This document shows positions 27,803 to 36,281 of a DNA stretch of 47,162 nt, one piece after another. The number at the start of each line of letters is the position of its first letter. The stretch's first letter is position 1. A model generated the notes under the pieces. The model was not told where the DNA came from. It searched no databases and saw only the letters and a program-made list of their open reading frames with translations. This stretch comes from Bacillota bacterium. Lineage in GTDB: Bacteria > Bacillota_E > JAJZYS01 > JAJYTV01. A program made the translations under genes and the position numbers. The DNA lies in the NCBI GenBank assembly GCA_021845645.1, contig JAJZVM010000026.1, forward strand, positions 1 through 47,162, written 5' to 3'.

Positions 27803-29244
27803 ACTTCCCTGTCGTCAATCCTCTGAGCGTCCTGCCGGAGATCGTGCTGCTCGTGACCTCCGTGCTCGTGCTGTTCGTCGCGCTGTTCCTGCGCGCGAAG
27901 CACACGGCGTGGCTCAACTACGTCGGCGCGGTCGGCGTGCTGATCGCCATCGGCACCCTGCCCGTGCTCTGGCAGGGCCACGTGCAGGTCGGCTTCGGCG
28001 GTGCCATCGTCGGCGACCACTTCGCGCTCGCCATGGACGCGGCGATCCTCATCTCCGCGCTGGCCGGGCTGCTCCTCGGCCTGCGCGAGGTGCAGCCAGG
28101 TGCGGACTACGTGGCGCTGGTGCTCTGGGCGGCGATCGGCATGATGGTGCTGACGTCGGCCGTCGAGCTGCTGTCGATCTTCCTCGGCCTCGAGGTGCTG
28201 TCGCTGCCGCTCTACATCCTGTCCGGGTTCAGGCGTCATCGCGAGAAGTCCGGCGAGGCGGCGATGAAGTACCTCCTGATCGGCGCCTTCTCGTCCGGCA
28301 TCTTCCTCTACGGCCTCGCGTTCCTCTACGGCGCGACCGGGTCTGTGACGCTGCAGGGAATCCAGACGGCCCTGCTGCAGAACGTCGGCACGCAGCCGCT
28401 GTTCCTCGAGCTTGGCACGGCACTCGTGATGGCGGGTCTCGCCTTCAAGCTCGCCCTGGTGCCCTTCCAGAGCTGGGTGCCGGACGTGTACGAGGGCGCT
28501 CCGACCCCGGTGACCGCCTTCATGTCCGTGGGCACCAAGGCCGCCGCCTTCGGTGTGCTGACGCGCCTCCTGACGGTGGCGCTGCCTGCCGCGCTCGTCC
28601 ACTGGCAGCCCGTCCTGAGCTTCATCGCGGTGCTGACGCTGCTCTACGGCAACCTGGCGGCGCTGCGGCAGACCAACATGAAGCGCATGCTGGCATACTC
28701 GGGCATCGCCCAGGCAGGCTACCTCGTCATCGCGATCGTCGCGAACAGCCAGACCGGCATCGGTTCGGGCATGTTCTACATCGTGGCCTACGCCTTCATG
28801 AACCTGGGCGCCTTCGCCGTCGTGGCCGCGCTGTCGGGCGAGAATGAGGAAGGGGCGGAGCTCTCCGCCTATCGCGGTCTGTTCTACCGCAGGCCGTGGC
28901 TTGCAAGCGCCATGACCTTCTTCCTGCTCTCGCTCGCATCGATTCCGCCGCTGGTCGGGTTCCCGGGCAAGTTCTACATCCTGCGCGCTGCCATCGAGTC
29001 GGGCGGGCTGCTGCTCGCCATTGCGATCCTGGTCGGCACGATGATCAGCCTGTACTACTACCTCAGGCCGATCGCCTACATGTTCCAGCGCGGCGAGGCC
29101 GAGGCGCCAGTCGCGCCGAAGGCGCACTGGGCACAGCAGTTCGCGGTGGGTGCGATGCTCGTCGGGACGCTCGTGCTCGGCCTTGTGCCGTCCCTTGTCA
29201 CGACGGTCCTGCAGCACGCGGTGCACGCCCTCTACGGGCTGTAG
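27799..29244 (+). CDS. nuoN: NADH-quinone oxidoreductase subunit N
   Basis: NuoN is the third antiporter-like subunit, next to NuoK. The 481-residue product has LEVLSLPLYILSGFRRHREK, KLALVPFQSWVPDVYEGAPT and PVTAFMSVGTKAAAFGVLTR, typical of the family. The start GTG at 27799 overlaps the nuoM stop (GTGA). It is the last gene of the operon and is followed by a terminator-like stem-loop. Confidence 0.95.
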   Translation: MNFPVVNPLSVLPEIVLLVTSVLVLFVALFLRAKHTAWLNYVGAVGVLIAIGTLPVLWQGHVQVGFGGAIVGDHFALAMDAAILISALAGLLLGLREVQPGADYVALVLWAAIGMMVLTSAVELLSIFLGLEVLSLPLYILSGFRRHREKSGEAAMKYLLIGAFSSGIFLYGLAFLYGATGSVTLQGIQTALLQNVGTQPLFLELGTALVMAGLAFKLALVPFQSWVPDVYEGAPTPVTAFMSVGTKAAAFGVLTRLLTVALPAALVHWQPVLSFIAVLTLLYGNLAALRQTNMKRMLAYSGIAQAGYLVIAIVANSQTGIGSGMFYIVAYAFMNLGAFAVVAALSGENEEGAELSAYRGLFYRRPWLASAMTFFLLSLASIPPLVGFPGKFYILRAAIESGGLLLAIAILVGTMISLYYYLRPIAYMFQRGEAEAPVAPKAHWAQQFAVGAMLVGTLVLGLVPSLVTTVLQHAVHALYGL

Positions 29245-29256
29245 ACCGAAGCTCCC

Positions 29257-29286
29257 GGCCGCCGCCCCGGCGATGGGGTGGCGGCC
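29257..29286 (+). terminator. Terminator-like stem-loop after the nuo operon
   Basis: GGCCGCCGCCCC (29257-29268) and GGGGTGGCGGCC (29275-29286) form a 12-bp stem (one G-U pair) with a six-base loop, 13 bp after the nuoN stop. The following bases (TTCGCTTT) are only moderately T-rich. Confidence 0.6.
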
Positions 29287-29342
29287 TTCGCTTTGCATAC
29301 GGCGTCGACCACCGCATGGAATGGAAGCGGGGGTGTCGGCCC

Positions 29343-30872
29343 GTGGCCTTCTGGCAGGGTACAGGACTTCTGCTCCTCGGAGGCATCCTCAGCCGCCTGC
29401 TCGGCCTCTACCGCCTGCTGCTGCCGCGCCTGCTGGGGCCCGAGGGAGTCGGCCTCTACCACATGGCCTATCCCGCCTACGCCCTGACCCTCGCCATCGC
29501 CACCGGTGGGCTGCCGGTGGCGGTTTCGCGCCTCGTCGCGCAGAGCGTCGCACGCGGCAGGCACCGCGAGGCGCTGCGCGTCCTCCGCGTCGCCCAGAAC
29601 GTGCTGCTGGCCTTGGGCCTGATCGGCGCCTCGGGGCTCTACCTGGCGGCCCCGTGGCTCGCCCTGCACGTCGCGCGGGATGCGCGCGCGGCGCCAGCCA
29701 TCGCGGCGGTCGCGCCGGCGGTTCTGCTGGTAGCCGCGATGTCCTCCTTGCGCGGCTACTTCCAGGGCTATCAGGAGATGGCTCCGACCGCGGTGTCACA
29801 GGTGCTGGAGCAACTGGTGCGCGTCGTGGCGATCGTGGTGCTGGCCTCCCTGCTCCGCCCTCTCGGCATTGCCTGGGCGGCGGCGGGCGTGGCGGGTGCC
29901 GCAGGGATCGGCGCCTTGGCCGGCCTGCTTTCGCTGCTCGTCATGCGCCGGGTGCGCCGCCTGCCGCGCGGCGGCGCGCGGGGCATGCCCGCAAGACAGA
30001 TCTTGACGACGCTCCTCGGCATCGCCCTGCCGATCACCGTCACGGGACTCGGTGTACCGTTGATGCAGCTTCTGGACCTCGCCGTGGTGCCTGCCGTCCT
30101 GCAGCAGATGGGCGTGGCCGCCGGCAGCCGCACGGGCGCCTACGGCGTCCTCAGCGGCTACGCCATGCCCCTCGTGGCCTTGCCTGCGATCCTCAGCGGT
30201 GCGATCGCGGTGGCGCTGGTCCCTGCCGTGGCCGCGGCGACCTCCAGCCGGGACGGGGCCCAGGCGCGGGCCCTGACGCGCGACGCCCTGGCGGCCGCGT
30301 GGCGCTGGCTCCTGCCCGCCGCAGGCGGTCTCTTCCTGCTTGCGAGGTCGATCGTGGTGCTGTTCTTCGGTAGCCCGGACGCCGCCCAAAGCCTCATGGC
30401 GCTCGCGCCGAGCGCGCTCCTGTTCGGCTTTGGCCAGGTGGCGGCTTCCGCCCTGCAAGGCTATGGCCACACCTGGCGACCGCTCGGGAATCTCTGCGTC
30501 GCGACCCTGGTGAAGCTTGGGCTGAGCCTTGTGTTCGTACGCCAGATGGGCATCGTCGGAGCCGCTCTGGCGACGAGCATGGCGTATGCCGTGTGGACGG
30601 CGCTGAACCTCGCCGCGATCGCAAGGCTGACGCGCCAGCCCGCGCTCGGCGCCTGGGCCCTGCCGCCGATCTTGGCCGCCGCAGGCATGGGCATCGTGCT
30701 GAGGCTGATGGGCACGCCCACGTCCGGGAGCGCGACGCTGCTGGCGGTCGCGGCGGGCGGAGCGACCTACCTTGCGCTCCTGGGCATCCAAGGAGGGTTC
30801 GGGCAGGCCGAGCGGGAAGCCCTGCGCAGCATCGCGCGGCGCGCGCGGAGCATGCTGGAGGGCAGGAGATGA
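29343..30872 (+). CDS. SpoVB/YabM-like polysaccharide flippase (MOP superfamily)
   Basis: The ~509-residue integral membrane protein has about 14 helices of the MOP/MVF flippase type. Its head FWQGTGLLLLGGILSRLLGL and the GPEGVGLYHMAYPAYALTLA segment are characteristic of SpoVB-like sporulation flippases, which export lipid-linked precursors for spore cortex or wall. I chose GTG 29343, preceded by a GCGGGGGTG run; an ATG at 29316 lacks a ribosome binding site. It stands immediately before mazG, as yabM does before yabN in Bacillus, which supports the YabM assignment. Confidence 0.82.
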   Translation: MAFWQGTGLLLLGGILSRLLGLYRLLLPRLLGPEGVGLYHMAYPAYALTLAIATGGLPVAVSRLVAQSVARGRHREALRVLRVAQNVLLALGLIGASGLYLAAPWLALHVARDARAAPAIAAVAPAVLLVAAMSSLRGYFQGYQEMAPTAVSQVLEQLVRVVAIVVLASLLRPLGIAWAAAGVAGAAGIGALAGLLSLLVMRRVRRLPRGGARGMPARQILTTLLGIALPITVTGLGVPLMQLLDLAVVPAVLQQMGVAAGSRTGAYGVLSGYAMPLVALPAILSGAIAVALVPAVAAATSSRDGAQARALTRDALAAAWRWLLPAAGGLFLLARSIVVLFFGSPDAAQSLMALAPSALLFGFGQVAASALQGYGHTWRPLGNLCVATLVKLGLSLVFVRQMGIVGAALATSMAYAVWTALNLAAIARLTRQPALGAWALPPILAAAGMGIVLRLMGTPTSGSATLLAVAAGGATYLALLGIQGGFGQAEREALRSIARRARSMLEGRR

Positions 30873-30879
30873 TCGTAGG

Positions 30880-32094
30880 TTGCGGATCTTCGGCACAGGA
30901 TTCCCGTGCGAGGTGCCGGAGGCGATCGTGCAGGCACCGAGCGGGCGGCTCCTCGCGCCGCCCGGACTGCTTTCCAGGGAGGCGCTGAGGCGCCACGGCG
31001 TGCGCGTTGCGACGTCCCTGCCGGACACGTCCGAGGCAGGCGACGTCGTGCTTCTGGCGGGCGGACCCGAGGCCGGCGATCCCTGGCTGCGGCAAGGGCT
31101 CAGGCAAGGCGCCGAGATACAGTGGACGACGCCGCTGGCCGTCGCCTGCGACCTGCCGCCCGGCACCGCGAGCCGCCACGCCGCCTGCGGCGACCCCTGG
31201 CCGGCCGGGCAGGGCGTCGTGCTCTACGGCCACGAAAGCCTCGCGCTGCCGCAGGCGCTCCTGACGTTGGGCAAAGGGACCCTGATCGGCCGCGGGCGGC
31301 GGCGCGAGGGCCTGCTCGCGGAGCTCGCGCCGGAGCGGAGCCCAGACGAGGTGCTCTACGTTCCGCCGATGGGTGCCGCGAGCGCTCTGCCGCTCGCGGC
31401 CGCGACGGCGGTGATGGCGATCCTGCGGGCGCCGGGCGGCTGCCCCTGGGATCGCGAGCAGACCCACCTGAGCCTGCTGCCCTATCTGCTGGAGGAAGCC
31501 TCCGAGGCGTACGACGCGCTCGCCGAGGCCGATCTGCATGGGATTGTGGAAGAACTGGGAGACTTGCTGCTGCAAGTGCTGTTCCACGCCGAGCTCGGCG
31601 CCGAAGAGGGCAGCTACGGCCTCGCGGAGGTGGCGGACGGGCTCTGGCGCAAGCTGGTGCGCCGTCACCCGCACGTATTCGGGGAGGAGCACTACACGAG
31701 CGCCAGCGAGTTCCTGCCGCGCTGGGAGCAGCTGAAGGCGGAGGAGGGGACGCGTCGGCAAAGCGAACTTGATGGCATACCCGCGTCACTATCCTCTCTT
31801 GCAGCACTTGAAAAGGCCATGCGCAAACTCATGCGCTGCGGCATTGGCCAATTGGGCGAAGGCGGTTACACCGCACTTTTTGAGGAGCGCGTGGCCGGCG
31901 GAGAGGATCTCGAGCTAGAGGCGCGCCGGGCGCTCTCCGCGCTCAAGGCGCGCTGCAGGCGAGCGGAGATCCTGCTCGGGGTCCGGCTGTCCGCAGCGGG
32001 ACCGGCAAAGGCTGCGCAAGCGTGGAAAATGGCGCAAACTGCGCAGGTCCTGGGCGAGGAAAGAAGGAATGAGTGGCCAATTGACGAATCATAG
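30880..32094 (+). CDS. mazG: MazG nucleotide pyrophosphohydrolase with degenerate N-terminal domain (YabN-like)
   Basis: MazG enzymes hydrolyse (d)NTPs to monophosphates and pyrophosphate. Residues ~176-290 contain [11 protein letters not shown] and the metal-binding EExxE (205-209) and ExxD (225-228) motifs. The N-terminal ~165 residues sit where Bacillus YabN has a tetrapyrrole-methylase domain, but they are shorter and the GxGPG motif reads GTGFP, so methylase activity is unlikely. A divergent ~100-residue C-terminal part follows. The start is probably TTG 30880 (RIFGTGF), with AGGAG 11 bases upstream; no ATG or GTG fits. Total 404 residues. Confidence 0.84.
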   Translation: MRIFGTGFPCEVPEAIVQAPSGRLLAPPGLLSREALRRHGVRVATSLPDTSEAGDVVLLAGGPEAGDPWLRQGLRQGAEIQWTTPLAVACDLPPGTASRHAACGDPWPAGQGVVLYGHESLALPQALLTLGKGTLIGRGRRREGLLAELAPERSPDEVLYVPPMGAASALPLAAATAVMAILRAPGGCPWDREQTHLSLLPYLLEEASEAYDALAEADLHGIVEELGDLLLQVLFHAELGAEEGSYGLAEVADGLWRKLVRRHPHVFGEEHYTSASEFLPRWEQLKAEEGTRRQSELDGIPASLSSLAALEKAMRKLMRCGIGQLGEGGYTALFEERVAGGEDLELEARRALSALKARCRRAEILLGVRLSAAGPAKAAQAWKMAQTAQVLGEERRNEWPIDES

Positions 32095-32401
32095 GCGTCG
32101 ACAATCGGCAAAGGGAGGGGTACCTACGAACAAGACCGAGCTGGTCGCGAAGGTCGCCGAGCGCGCCGGGCTGAGCAAGAAGGACGCGGACAAGGCGGTT
32201 ACCGCCTTCGTGGACACGGTCGAAGAAGCTCTGACCGGCGGTGACAAGGTTTCGCTCGTTGGGTTCGGTACCTTCGAGGTTCGCTCGCGCGCCGCGCGCA
32301 AGGGCCTGAACCCGCAGACGAAGAAGGAGATCAAGATTCCGGCGAGCCGCGTTCCGGCGTTCAAGGCGGGCAAGGCTCTGAAGGACTCCGTCGCCAAGTA
32401 A
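32069..32401 (+). CDS. hup: HU family DNA-binding protein
   Basis: From residue 21 the protein follows Bacillus HBsu closely: [40 protein letters not shown] and [19 protein letters not shown]. It bends DNA and packs the nucleoid, and in this locus follows mazG as in several Bacillota. The listed start is the only upstream ATG (32069), which adds an unusual 19-residue basic tail and overlaps mazG. The homology start falls instead on an ACG codon at 32126 that has a perfect GGGAGG seven-eight bases upstream. Either an extended N-terminus or a non-standard start is implied. Confidence 0.93.
   Translation: MSGQLTNHRRRQSAKGGVPTNKTELVAKVAERAGLSKKDADKAVTAFVDTVEEALTGGDKVSLVGFGTFEVRSRAARKGLNPQTKKEIKIPASRVPAFKAGKALKDSVAK
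32112..32128 (+). promoter_or_regulatory. Ribosome binding site pointing to an ACG codon at the HU start
   Basis: AAGGGAGGGG (32111-32120) is followed after a short spacer by ACG AAC AAG ACC GAG, which aligns with the universal MNKTE head of HU proteins. No ATG, GTG or TTG lies at the proper distance. The site decides between an ACG start at 32126 and the ATG at 32069. Confidence 0.5.
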
Positions 32402-32413
32402 GGGCAGGTACGC

Positions 32414-32453
32414 GGAAAGCCGGGGCGCATCAGCCGATGCGACCCGGCTTTTC
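32414..32453 (+). terminator. Rho-independent terminator after the HU gene
   Basis: GGAAAGCCGGGGCGCATC (32414-32431) pairs with the strand at 32436-32453 around an AGCC loop, with one G-A mismatch. The stem ends in a CTTTTCC tract, 12 bp after the HU stop. It separates the abundant HU message from rqcP. Confidence 0.75.
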
Positions 32454-32478
32454 CGCCATGTGCGAGGGAGGTGACGGC

Positions 32479-32751
32479 GTGCGCCTCGACAAGTGGCTCA
32501 AGGTGGCCCGCGTGATCAAGCGCCGGACCCTGGCGCACGACGCCGCGGAGACGGGCAGGGTGACCCTGAACGGCAAGGCGGCCAAGCCGTCGGCGGAGGT
32601 CAAGGTGGGCGACGAGATGATCGTCGACATCGGCGGCCGCGAGACGGCCCTGCGCGTGCTCGCCGTGCCGGATCGACCGCTGCCGCGCGGCGCCGGCGAA
32701 CTCTACGAGGTGCTCTGGGTGCGTTCCAAGGGAGCCGGCGCCGAAGAGTAG
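32479..32751 (+). CDS. rqcP: RqcP/YabO, S4-domain ribosome quality control protein
   Basis: The 90-residue protein is a single S4 RNA-binding domain: MRLDKWLKVARVIKRRTLAH, VTLNGKAAKPSAEVKVGDEM. In Bacillus RqcP (YabO) binds stalled 50S subunits and helps RqcH add alanine tails. The GTG at 32479 is preceded by GGGAGG seven bases upstream; the longer frame from 32437 starts inside the HU terminator and was rejected. The position after mazG and HU matches the yabN-yabO order. Confidence 0.9.
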   Translation: MRLDKWLKVARVIKRRTLAHDAAETGRVTLNGKAAKPSAEVKVGDEMIVDIGGRETALRVLAVPDRPLPRGAGELYEVLWVRSKGAGAEE

Positions 32752-32760
32752 CTTCTGTCG

Positions 32761-32801
32761 GCGGGCGAGGGCCGGGCGAATGGCGCCCGGCCCTCGCCCG
32801 C
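32761..32801 (+). terminator. Strong terminator hairpin after rqcP
   Basis: The segments 32761-32778 and 32784-32801 form a perfect 18-bp GC-rich stem with a five-base loop (AATGG), followed by TTCTTG. It starts 9 bp after the rqcP stop and isolates rqcP from the GH18 gene downstream. Confidence 0.75.
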
Positions 32802-32863
32802 TTCTTGCCATGCATCGGGCGACGGTTCGTTCGGTGACGCTAGATGGCGGAGGGAGGGGAGCG

Positions 32864-33928
32864 ATGGACGAGCTCCTGCGCCGGTGGCGCTACCCCGCGC
32901 TGGTCGCGGCGCTCTTTCTTGTGCTGCTGATCCTGGTCTTCGCGCGGCAGGCCAAGTCGCCCAAAAGCACGTCGGTTCCCCGTGCCGCCTTCAGCTTGTT
33001 CTGGCGGCCGATGGTGATGGGGTTCTTGGAGAACCAGGGAACCGGTCCCGGTACCTCCTGGGCGTCACTTGTGGCGCACGCCAGGCAGATCCAGATCACG
33101 AGCCCGTACTGGTACCGCATCGACGCTTCGGGCAACCTGACGAACGACATGGCCATGCCGCAGGTGACCAAGTTCGCGCATAGCCACCGCAGCTTCGTCT
33201 GGCCGCTGATCGGCAACTCAGGCACGGATCCGATGTACAGCGCGGGCACGCGCAGCCGGATGATCTCGACGATCGAGAGCCTGGTGCAGCGCCACGGCTA
33301 CGACGGTGTCCTCATCGACTTCGAACTCCTTGCGCCCTACTCGCGCGACGACCTCTCCACCTTCCTGAACCAGCTCGGGAAGGGCCTGCACCGCCAGGGC
33401 AAGGGTCTTGGCGTCGCGGTGTTCCCGAAGGTGGGCATCACCAAGGACGTCAGCTACCCCTACGACTATCCCGCGCTCGGCAAGGTGACGGACGCCGTGG
33501 TGATCATGGCGTACGACCACCATTACCAGGGCGGACCGCCGGGACCGGTGGCGCCTCTCCCCTGGGTGCGCGACAACGTGAGCTTCGCCCTGGGCCACAT
33601 CCGGAGCACCCGGATCTATCTGGGCGTCGCGGCGTACGGCTACGACTGGACCGGCAGCGGCCAGACCAACACCGTAACGACGTTGCAGGCGCAGGCCCTC
33701 CTGAAGAAGTACGGCATCGCGCCGACATGGGACGCGGTGTCGCAGGAGTACCACTTCCGCTACGTGGACGGCGGCCAGAGCCACGAGATCTGGTATGAGG
33801 ACCAGCGCTCGTTCGCCCAGAAGCTTGCGCTCGCCAAGGCGTCCCGCCTCGGCGGCATCGCGCTCTGGGAGCTTGGCGGCGAGAGCCCCGACATCTGGAC
33901 GCAGCTGAGGCACACGAGCATCCTCTGA
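32864..33928 (+). CDS. GH18 (chitinase-like) membrane-anchored hydrolase, spore germination type
   Basis: The 354-residue protein has an N-terminal membrane helix (~10-28) with no cleavage site, then a GH18 barrel. The catalytic strand reads DGVLIDFE (147-154), as in YaaH/SleL spore cortex hydrolases, with the acid Glu154 present, and later VVIMAYDHH and GGIALWELGG barrel strands. It probably trims N-acetylglucosamine-containing glycan in the spore or wall. The ATG at 32864 follows GGAGGGAGGGGAGCG. It is an intact paralog of the truncated lipoprotein at 366-1415. Its insertion between rqcP and the yabP group is compatible with a sporulation role. Confidence 0.85.
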   Translation: MDELLRRWRYPALVAALFLVLLILVFARQAKSPKSTSVPRAAFSLFWRPMVMGFLENQGTGPGTSWASLVAHARQIQITSPYWYRIDASGNLTNDMAMPQVTKFAHSHRSFVWPLIGNSGTDPMYSAGTRSRMISTIESLVQRHGYDGVLIDFELLAPYSRDDLSTFLNQLGKGLHRQGKGLGVAVFPKVGITKDVSYPYDYPALGKVTDAVVIMAYDHHYQGGPPGPVAPLPWVRDNVSFALGHIRSTRIYLGVAAYGYDWTGSGQTNTVTTLQAQALLKKYGIAPTWDAVSQEYHFRYVDGGQSHEIWYEDQRSFAQKLALAKASRLGGIALWELGGESPDIWTQLRHTSIL

Positions 33929-33933
33929 GTGCG

Positions 33934-34758
33934 TCAGGCCAGCAGGATCGCACCGATCACGACGAGCGCCGTCCCCGCCCACGCGAGTGGCGTCGGGCGC
34001 TCGCGGAGTCTGAGGTAGCCGAGTGCCGCCGCGAGCAGCGGCGCCGTCTGGCGCATCGCGACGGTCGGCGCCAGGGGGCCGAGGCGATAGGCGTAGAGCA
34101 GCAGAAGGTACGAGGCGAGGCTAAGGGCGCCGAAGATCGGCGTCATGCGATCGCCCGGTCCGCCCTGCGCCCGCAGCGCGAAGGGCGCCGTGAGCAGTGT
34201 CGCGCCGGTGTAGAGCAGGGCGATGTAGAGGAGCGGTGGCGCATGCTGGACGCCACGGCTGTCGATGAAGGTGTAGGCGGCGATCAGCAGCGCGATCCAG
34301 GTTACCCGCACGAGGTCTCGCGGAGGCCCTGGACGCCCTGAGACGAGCACGCTGCCGGTCAGGACCAGGGCGATCGCGAGCCAGCCCAAGGGACTCGGTC
34401 GCTGGCCGAGCAGGACGAGAGCGGCGAGCGACGCCAGAAGCACGCCGCCTGCCCGTGACAGGGTGTAGGCCCAGTGGAGCTCACCCGTGCGGTAGGCGGC
34501 GGCCAGCGACGTGAAGTAGAAGGCGTGCACGATCGAGGTCGCCAGAAGGTACGGCCAGAGCGCCTGCCATGCGACGTGCTGCCAGAGACCCGCGGACAGC
34601 GCGAGGGCGATGACCGCGGATGATGCGGCCAGCAGCCACATGAACCTGAGGCGCCCGCTCGCCTCGCGCGCCGCGGCATTCCAGAGAACGTGCAGCACGG
34701 CAGAGCCGAGCGCCAGGAGCAGCGCCAGCTGCGACAAAGCCTCACCACCTGCCGCCAC
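33934..34758 (-). CDS. EamA-family (DMT) transporter
   Basis: The 274-residue protein has ten hydrophobic helices arranged as two five-helix EamA repeats; the end of each half carries the typical glycine/alanine pattern (LGWLAIALVLTGSVLVSG and LAWAGTALVVIGAILLA). DMT transporters move small metabolites such as amino acids or nucleosides; the substrate is unknown. The start is uncertain: GTG 34758 lacks a ribosome binding site, and a TTG nine codons into the frame follows GGTGAGG. It lies 6 bp after the Dabb gene on the same strand. Confidence 0.82.
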   Translation of the reverse strand: MAAGGEALSQLALLLALGSAVLHVLWNAAAREASGRLRFMWLLAASSAVIALALSAGLWQHVAWQALWPYLLATSIVHAFYFTSLAAAYRTGELHWAYTLSRAGGVLLASLAALVLLGQRPSPLGWLAIALVLTGSVLVSGRPGPPRDLVRVTWIALLIAAYTFIDSRGVQHAPPLLYIALLYTGATLLTAPFALRAQGGPGDRMTPIFGALSLASYLLLLYAYRLGPLAPTVAMRQTAPLLAAALGYLRLRERPTPLAWAGTALVVIGAILLA

Positions 34759-34764
34759 GGGGTG

Positions 34765-35067
34765 CTAGAGCTCGAACTGCGCCGACCAGGCCGCCTCCCG
34801 CAGCGGGCTCAAGGTGTCCTGCACGAACCTGCGGTGGCGCGGGTCCTCGATGTAGGACGTGAAGTCGGCGGGCGTCCGGAAGTCCAGCGTGACGGCATAG
34901 TCCGCCGGCAGACCGGAGCTTCCGGGGAGCCGCAGCGCCGGTCCGACGCAGCCCGCCGCCACGGCCGGGATCTCGTCGAGCAGCCGGCGGAAGGCCGTGT
35001 CCAGGGCGGCGACATCTTCGGGTCGGACACCCTCCTTGAGCTTCAGCAGCAGCACATGGCGCAGCAT
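34765..35067 (-). CDS. Dabb (stress-responsive alpha/beta barrel) protein
   Basis: The 100-residue protein matches the dimeric A/B barrel domain: MLRHVLLLKLKEGVRPEDVA at the start, then ADYAVTLDFRTPADFTSYIE and DPRHRRFVQDTLSPL. Such proteins are ferredoxin-like dimers of mostly unknown function in bacteria. The ATG at 35067 has GAGGAGG six bases upstream, which rules out the longer frame. It sits in a run of three minus-strand genes with the EamA transporter and a membrane protein. Confidence 0.83.
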   Translation of the reverse strand: MLRHVLLLKLKEGVRPEDVAALDTAFRRLLDEIPAVAAGCVGPALRLPGSSGLPADYAVTLDFRTPADFTSYIEDPRHRRFVQDTLSPLREAAWSAQFEL

Positions 35068-35078
35068 GGCGAACCTCC

Positions 35079-35864
35079 TCAGACGATGATCTCGGGCGAC
35101 GCCGCCGGTACCTGGTGGCTGCGGTAGGTGGCGAAGGCCAGGGCCGTCGCGAGCCACAGGACCGCGGGACTCAGGAGGATGCCGAGCAACTGGCCCGGCG
35201 TACCCAGAGCCGCCTCGATCAGGCTGGCCACGAGGTCGAGAGCGATCGTGATGACCAGCAGGAGCAGCCAGTGACCGAGCCGGCCACGGCCGTAGGCTTC
35301 ACCGAACGCCTGCGAGAAGCCGATGAGGACGGGCACCTGATCCACGTAGATGATCGCCTGTGCGGCCTGCATGTAGGGCCCGACCAGGAAGACGAGGACG
35401 ACCAGGATGATCGCGAAGACGCCCATGAGGCGCACGAGGATGCCGGTCGCCTGCAGGCTGCCGAGCGAAGCGATCTGGCTCAGCCCTGCGAGAGATCCGG
35501 TCGCCCCGAGGATGAGCAGGATGATGAAGGTCAGGACGATGCCCACGAGCAGGTTGACCGCGAAGAGCCCCAGGGTTCGGCCCCAGAGGCGATAGCCGCG
35601 CTGCCAGAAGCCGCTCGAGGTGTCCCCGCGCGCCGCCTCGCCGAGCGCCCCCAGCGCCGCGCCATAGCCAAAAGAGACGACCGCTGCGACGACCACGATC
35701 GCCAGCAGCAGCAGCATGCCGGCGCCCTGACCGGCGCGTGCGGCGGCATCGATGGCGAACAGCACCACAACCACTGCTGCAGCCACGATCGTCAGCAGCA
35801 GCTGGACGTAGACGTCCGCCCTGGAGCGCAGGATCTTGCTCCACAGGGCAAAGACCGACGACAT
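35079..35864 (-). CDS. Polytopic membrane protein of unknown function
   Basis: The 261-residue protein has about six hydrophobic helices, including ~18-40, ~48-75, ~95-120, ~140-165, ~198-220 and ~225-245. There is a conserved-looking GYRLWGRTLGLFAVNLLVG stretch after helix 2. The layout resembles the membrane domains of DUF7847 or glycerophosphodiesterase-associated proteins, but I cannot name a family with confidence. The ATG at 35864 follows GAAGGAG. It is upstream of, and probably cotranscribed with, the Dabb and EamA genes. Confidence 0.7.
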   Translation of the reverse strand: MSSVFALWSKILRSRADVYVQLLLTIVAAAVVVVLFAIDAAARAGQGAGMLLLLAIVVVAAVVSFGYGAALGALGEAARGDTSSGFWQRGYRLWGRTLGLFAVNLLVGIVLTFIILLILGATGSLAGLSQIASLGSLQATGILVRLMGVFAIILVVLVFLVGPYMQAAQAIIYVDQVPVLIGFSQAFGEAYGRGRLGHWLLLLVITIALDLVASLIEAALGTPGQLLGILLSPAVLWLATALAFATYRSHQVPAASPEIIV

Positions 35865-36008
35865 GCGACCACTCCTTCACGCCAACAAGGCGTCCCGCAG
35901 CCAGCGCTCCGGGACCAACACTCAGTTCGCCCACCCGACGCGCCGCTCCTTCGCGGCTGGCAGCAACGCGCAGGCTGCCGCATAGCATCGAGTAGCGGGG
36001 GTGACCAA

Positions 36009-36281
36009 ATGGCCGGTGCGGCCAACGAGAAGCACCATGCCCTTAGCCTGCGCGACCGCCATCTCCTCGAACTCACGGGCGTGACCAAGGTGGAGTCGTT
36101 CGACGAGCACGAGATCGCCCTGTCGACCGAACTCGGGGTGCTTTCGGTGAAGGGTGAGAGCCTGCACATCCGGCACCTCGATCTCGAGCGCGGAGACCTG
36201 CAGTTGGACGGCACGGTCGTCACGCTCAGCTACCAGCAGGAAAGCCGGCGCAAGGGACGCCTTGGCCGGCTGCTCAGGTGA
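36009..36281 (+). CDS. yabP: Sporulation protein YabP
   Basis: The 90-residue protein matches YabP: HALSLRDRHLLELTGVTKVE, FDEHEIALSTELGVLSVKGE and LHIRHLDLERGDLQLDGTVV, the antiparallel beta pattern of the YabP/YqfC family. In Bacillus it is made in the mother cell and needed for normal spore formation. The ATG at 36009 follows GGGGGTGACCAA. It overlaps yabQ by 4 bp. No clear mother-cell sigma-E promoter could be called. Confidence 0.9.
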   Translation: MAGAANEKHHALSLRDRHLLELTGVTKVESFDEHEIALSTELGVLSVKGESLHIRHLDLERGDLQLDGTVVTLSYQQESRRKGRLGRLLR

